In this document: one piece after another, positions 62,779 to 64,000 of the stretch
How positions within the stretch are numbered: the stretch's first letter is position 1
Layout of the letters: every line of letters starts with the position of its first letter
From: Pseudomonadota bacterium
GTDB lineage: Bacteria > Pseudomonadota > Alphaproteobacteria > Dongiales > Dongiaceae
Assembly (NCBI GenBank): GCA_016183985.1
Contig: JACPDN010000011.1
Coordinates: 62,001-126,000 of the forward strand
Direction: 5' to 3'
DNA: 64,000 bases
Notes under the pieces: model-generated
Database searches by the model: none
What the model was told of the DNA's origin: nothing
What the model saw: the letters and a program-made list of their open reading frames with translations, nothing else
Position numbers and translations under genes: made by a program

Positions 62779-63992
62779 AGACCCATGACGTCGTCATCCT
62801 CGGCGCCGGCCCGGCCGGCCTTTCCGCTGCGGCCGAACTGAAGCGGCTCGGCCACCGTGATATCGTCATCCTCGACCGCGAAAGCCAGGGCGGCGGCATC
62901 CCGCGTCATTGCGGTCACACGGGTTATGGCCTGCTGCAATTCGGTCGCCTGATGACCGGTCCCGATTTTGCCAAGCGCCTCGTTGATCAAGTCTCCGATC
63001 TCGATCTGCGCCTCGGCCATACAGTGCTGAAGCTGGAGCCTAACGGCCGCATCCAGACCACCGGACCCAACGGACCGGAGACCTTCCAGGCGCAAAAAAT
63101 CCTGCTCGCCATGGGTGCCCGCGAAACGCCGCGCAGCGCGCGGCTCGTCTCCGGCACGCGTCCCTGGGGTGTCATGAATACCGGGGCCTTGCAGCAATTC
63201 GCCTATCTGCATGGCAAGGCGCCATTCCAGCACCCGATCGTTATCGGCACTGAACTCGTTTCCTTTTCGACCCTGCTGACTCTCGGTCATGTCGGTGTGA
63301 AGGCTGTCGCGATGCTGGAAGCGCACGCGCGCATCACGGCGCGGCGCCCCGCCGATTGGGTGGCACGCATTGCCTTCGGCGTGCCGGTCCTCACCGGCTG
63401 CAGCGAATTCACCATTCGCGGGCAAGGCAAAGTCGAAGGCGTCACTTTCAGGCGTCACGGTCGCGAACGCGTCCTGGAGGGTGACGGCATCATCTTCACG
63501 GGCCAATTCCGGCCCGAAACCGGTTTGCTGACGCAAAGCCATCTGGAGCTTGATCCCGGTACCCGCGGCCCGGTGATCGACCAGCTGTATCGCTGCACCG
63601 ATGCCAGCTATTTTGCCGCCGGCAACCTGCTGCGCGGCATTGAGACCGCCGGCCAATGCTATCGCGAAGGCAAATCGGCAGCCCATGCGATTCACGCGGC
63701 ATTGGACGATACCTTGCCGGCGTCGGCCGCACCAATCCGCATCGAGGCGACCGGTGCCCTGAGCTATGTCTATCCACAGCGCCTCACCGGTCGCGGCCCC
63801 TACGACCCGCTGCTCTTCAAGGCCCGTGTCGGTGAGGCCGTCAAAGGCACCTTGCGAGTCCTGGCCGACGGACGCGAGATCTGGTCCCGCCCCATCAACG
63901 CCCTGCCCGAGCGGCGCATCGCCTGGCGCGTGCCGGCCGTCGACCTCAGCAACACGCACCACCTCACCATCGATCTCACGCCGCGCAGCTAG
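62775..63992 (+). CDS. FAD/NAD(P)-binding oxidoreductase, HcnB-like partner subunit
   Basis: 405 residues of the pyridine-nucleotide-disulfide oxidoreductase fold: HDVVILGAGPAGLSAAAELKRLG, GGGIPRHCGHTGYGL, LAMGARETPRSARLVSGTRPWGVMNTGALQQF and the final FAD motif CTDASYFAAGNLLRGIETAGQCYREGKSAA. This is the HcnB/opine-oxidase A/GlpB-neighbour type, acting as a heteromer with the DAO-type subunit encoded just upstream (ATGA overlap). A small DUF1667 gene often follows such pairs; the window ends 8 bp after this stop, so it cannot be checked. Confidence 0.88.
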   Translation: MKTHDVVILGAGPAGLSAAAELKRLGHRDIVILDRESQGGGIPRHCGHTGYGLLQFGRLMTGPDFAKRLVDQVSDLDLRLGHTVLKLEPNGRIQTTGPNGPETFQAQKILLAMGARETPRSARLVSGTRPWGVMNTGALQQFAYLHGKAPFQHPIVIGTELVSFSTLLTLGHVGVKAVAMLEAHARITARRPADWVARIAFGVPVLTGCSEFTIRGQGKVEGVTFRRHGRERVLEGDGIIFTGQFRPETGLLTQSHLELDPGTRGPVIDQLYRCTDASYFAAGNLLRGIETAGQCYREGKSAAHAIHAALDDTLPASAAPIRIEATGALSYVYPQRLTGRGPYDPLLFKARVGEAVKGTLRVLADGREIWSRPINALPERRIAWRVPAVDLSNTHHLTIDLTPRS

Positions 63993-64000
63993 CTCCCGAG

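Noticed and set aside
1-64000. tRNA genes, CRISPR arrays, transposases or prophage remnants
   Set aside because: I looked for acceptor-stem/TTCGAATC-type patterns, regular short repeats and transposase motifs and found none.

Overview
The window looks like a chromosomal segment of a GC-rich alphaproteobacterium. Supporting genes are a MipZ-type division ATPase, the gene order pyrB-pyrC'-plsY-dprA-topA, a clpS/clpA pair, a PAS_5-family protein, and an intergenic palindrome of the common alphaproteobacterial 'GTCATGCCCGGG' type. A Rhodospirillales-like host is my inference. I see no tRNA, rRNA, CRISPR array, prophage or insertion sequence.

Region 1 (1-15.2 kb) is built around polyamines and amines. 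A leftward operon encodes a PotD-PotA-PotB-PotC type ABC importer and the start of a GMC oxidoreductase. After an enolase-superfamily gene, a PAS_5 protein and a MscS channel comes a divergent unit. It has an XRE-cupin (PuuR-like) regulator facing an omega-amino-acid:pyruvate aminotransferase followed by alanine dehydrogenase, which would recycle the alanine formed. A PuuA-like glutamine-synthetase homologue and a SpuC-like putrescine aminotransferase follow.

Region 2 (15.2-49.7 kb) is mostly housekeeping and scattered accessory genes. It holds a phytase-like esterase, ruvX, a flavin reductase, an MFS exporter facing a Cys-rich regulator across a perfect 14+14 bp palindrome, a class III CoA-transferase and a MltF-like transglycosylase. 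The pyrB-pyrC'-plsY-dprA-topA run follows; its dihydroorotase has lost the metal-binding His pair. Next are a cupredoxin, clpA/clpS, a lipoprotein, a DacA-SPOR carboxypeptidase and a class III adenylate cyclase. A hemerythrin gene is preceded by a 30-residue membrane peptide with a stress-type promoter candidate. Then come ilvA, a FAH-family hydrolase, a luciferase-like monooxygenase, a patatin, an ArsR-methyltransferase fusion, a frameshifted membrane-protein gene, galU and mipZ.

Region 3 (49.7-64 kb) is again catabolic. It has a molybdopterin oxidoreductase, a GFA protein, a DUF1028-RidA-HpaB operon opposite a LysR regulator, and an APC permease closed by a strong terminator. After that terminator lies a tandem glycine riboswitch in front of a glutamine-synthetase-like gene, an aldehyde dehydrogenase and a two-gene flavoprotein dehydrogenase (GlpA-like with a BFD iron-sulfur tail, plus an HcnB-like partner) that ends the window. 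A glycine riboswitch controlling a gamma-glutamylation-type pathway is the most interesting system here.

A recurring theme is a strong hairpin placed between genes of one transcription unit (potD|potA, aminotransferase|ald, GS-like|aldehyde dehydrogenase). These probably set the ratio of upstream to downstream gene expression. All family calls come from reading motifs by eye; no database search was run.
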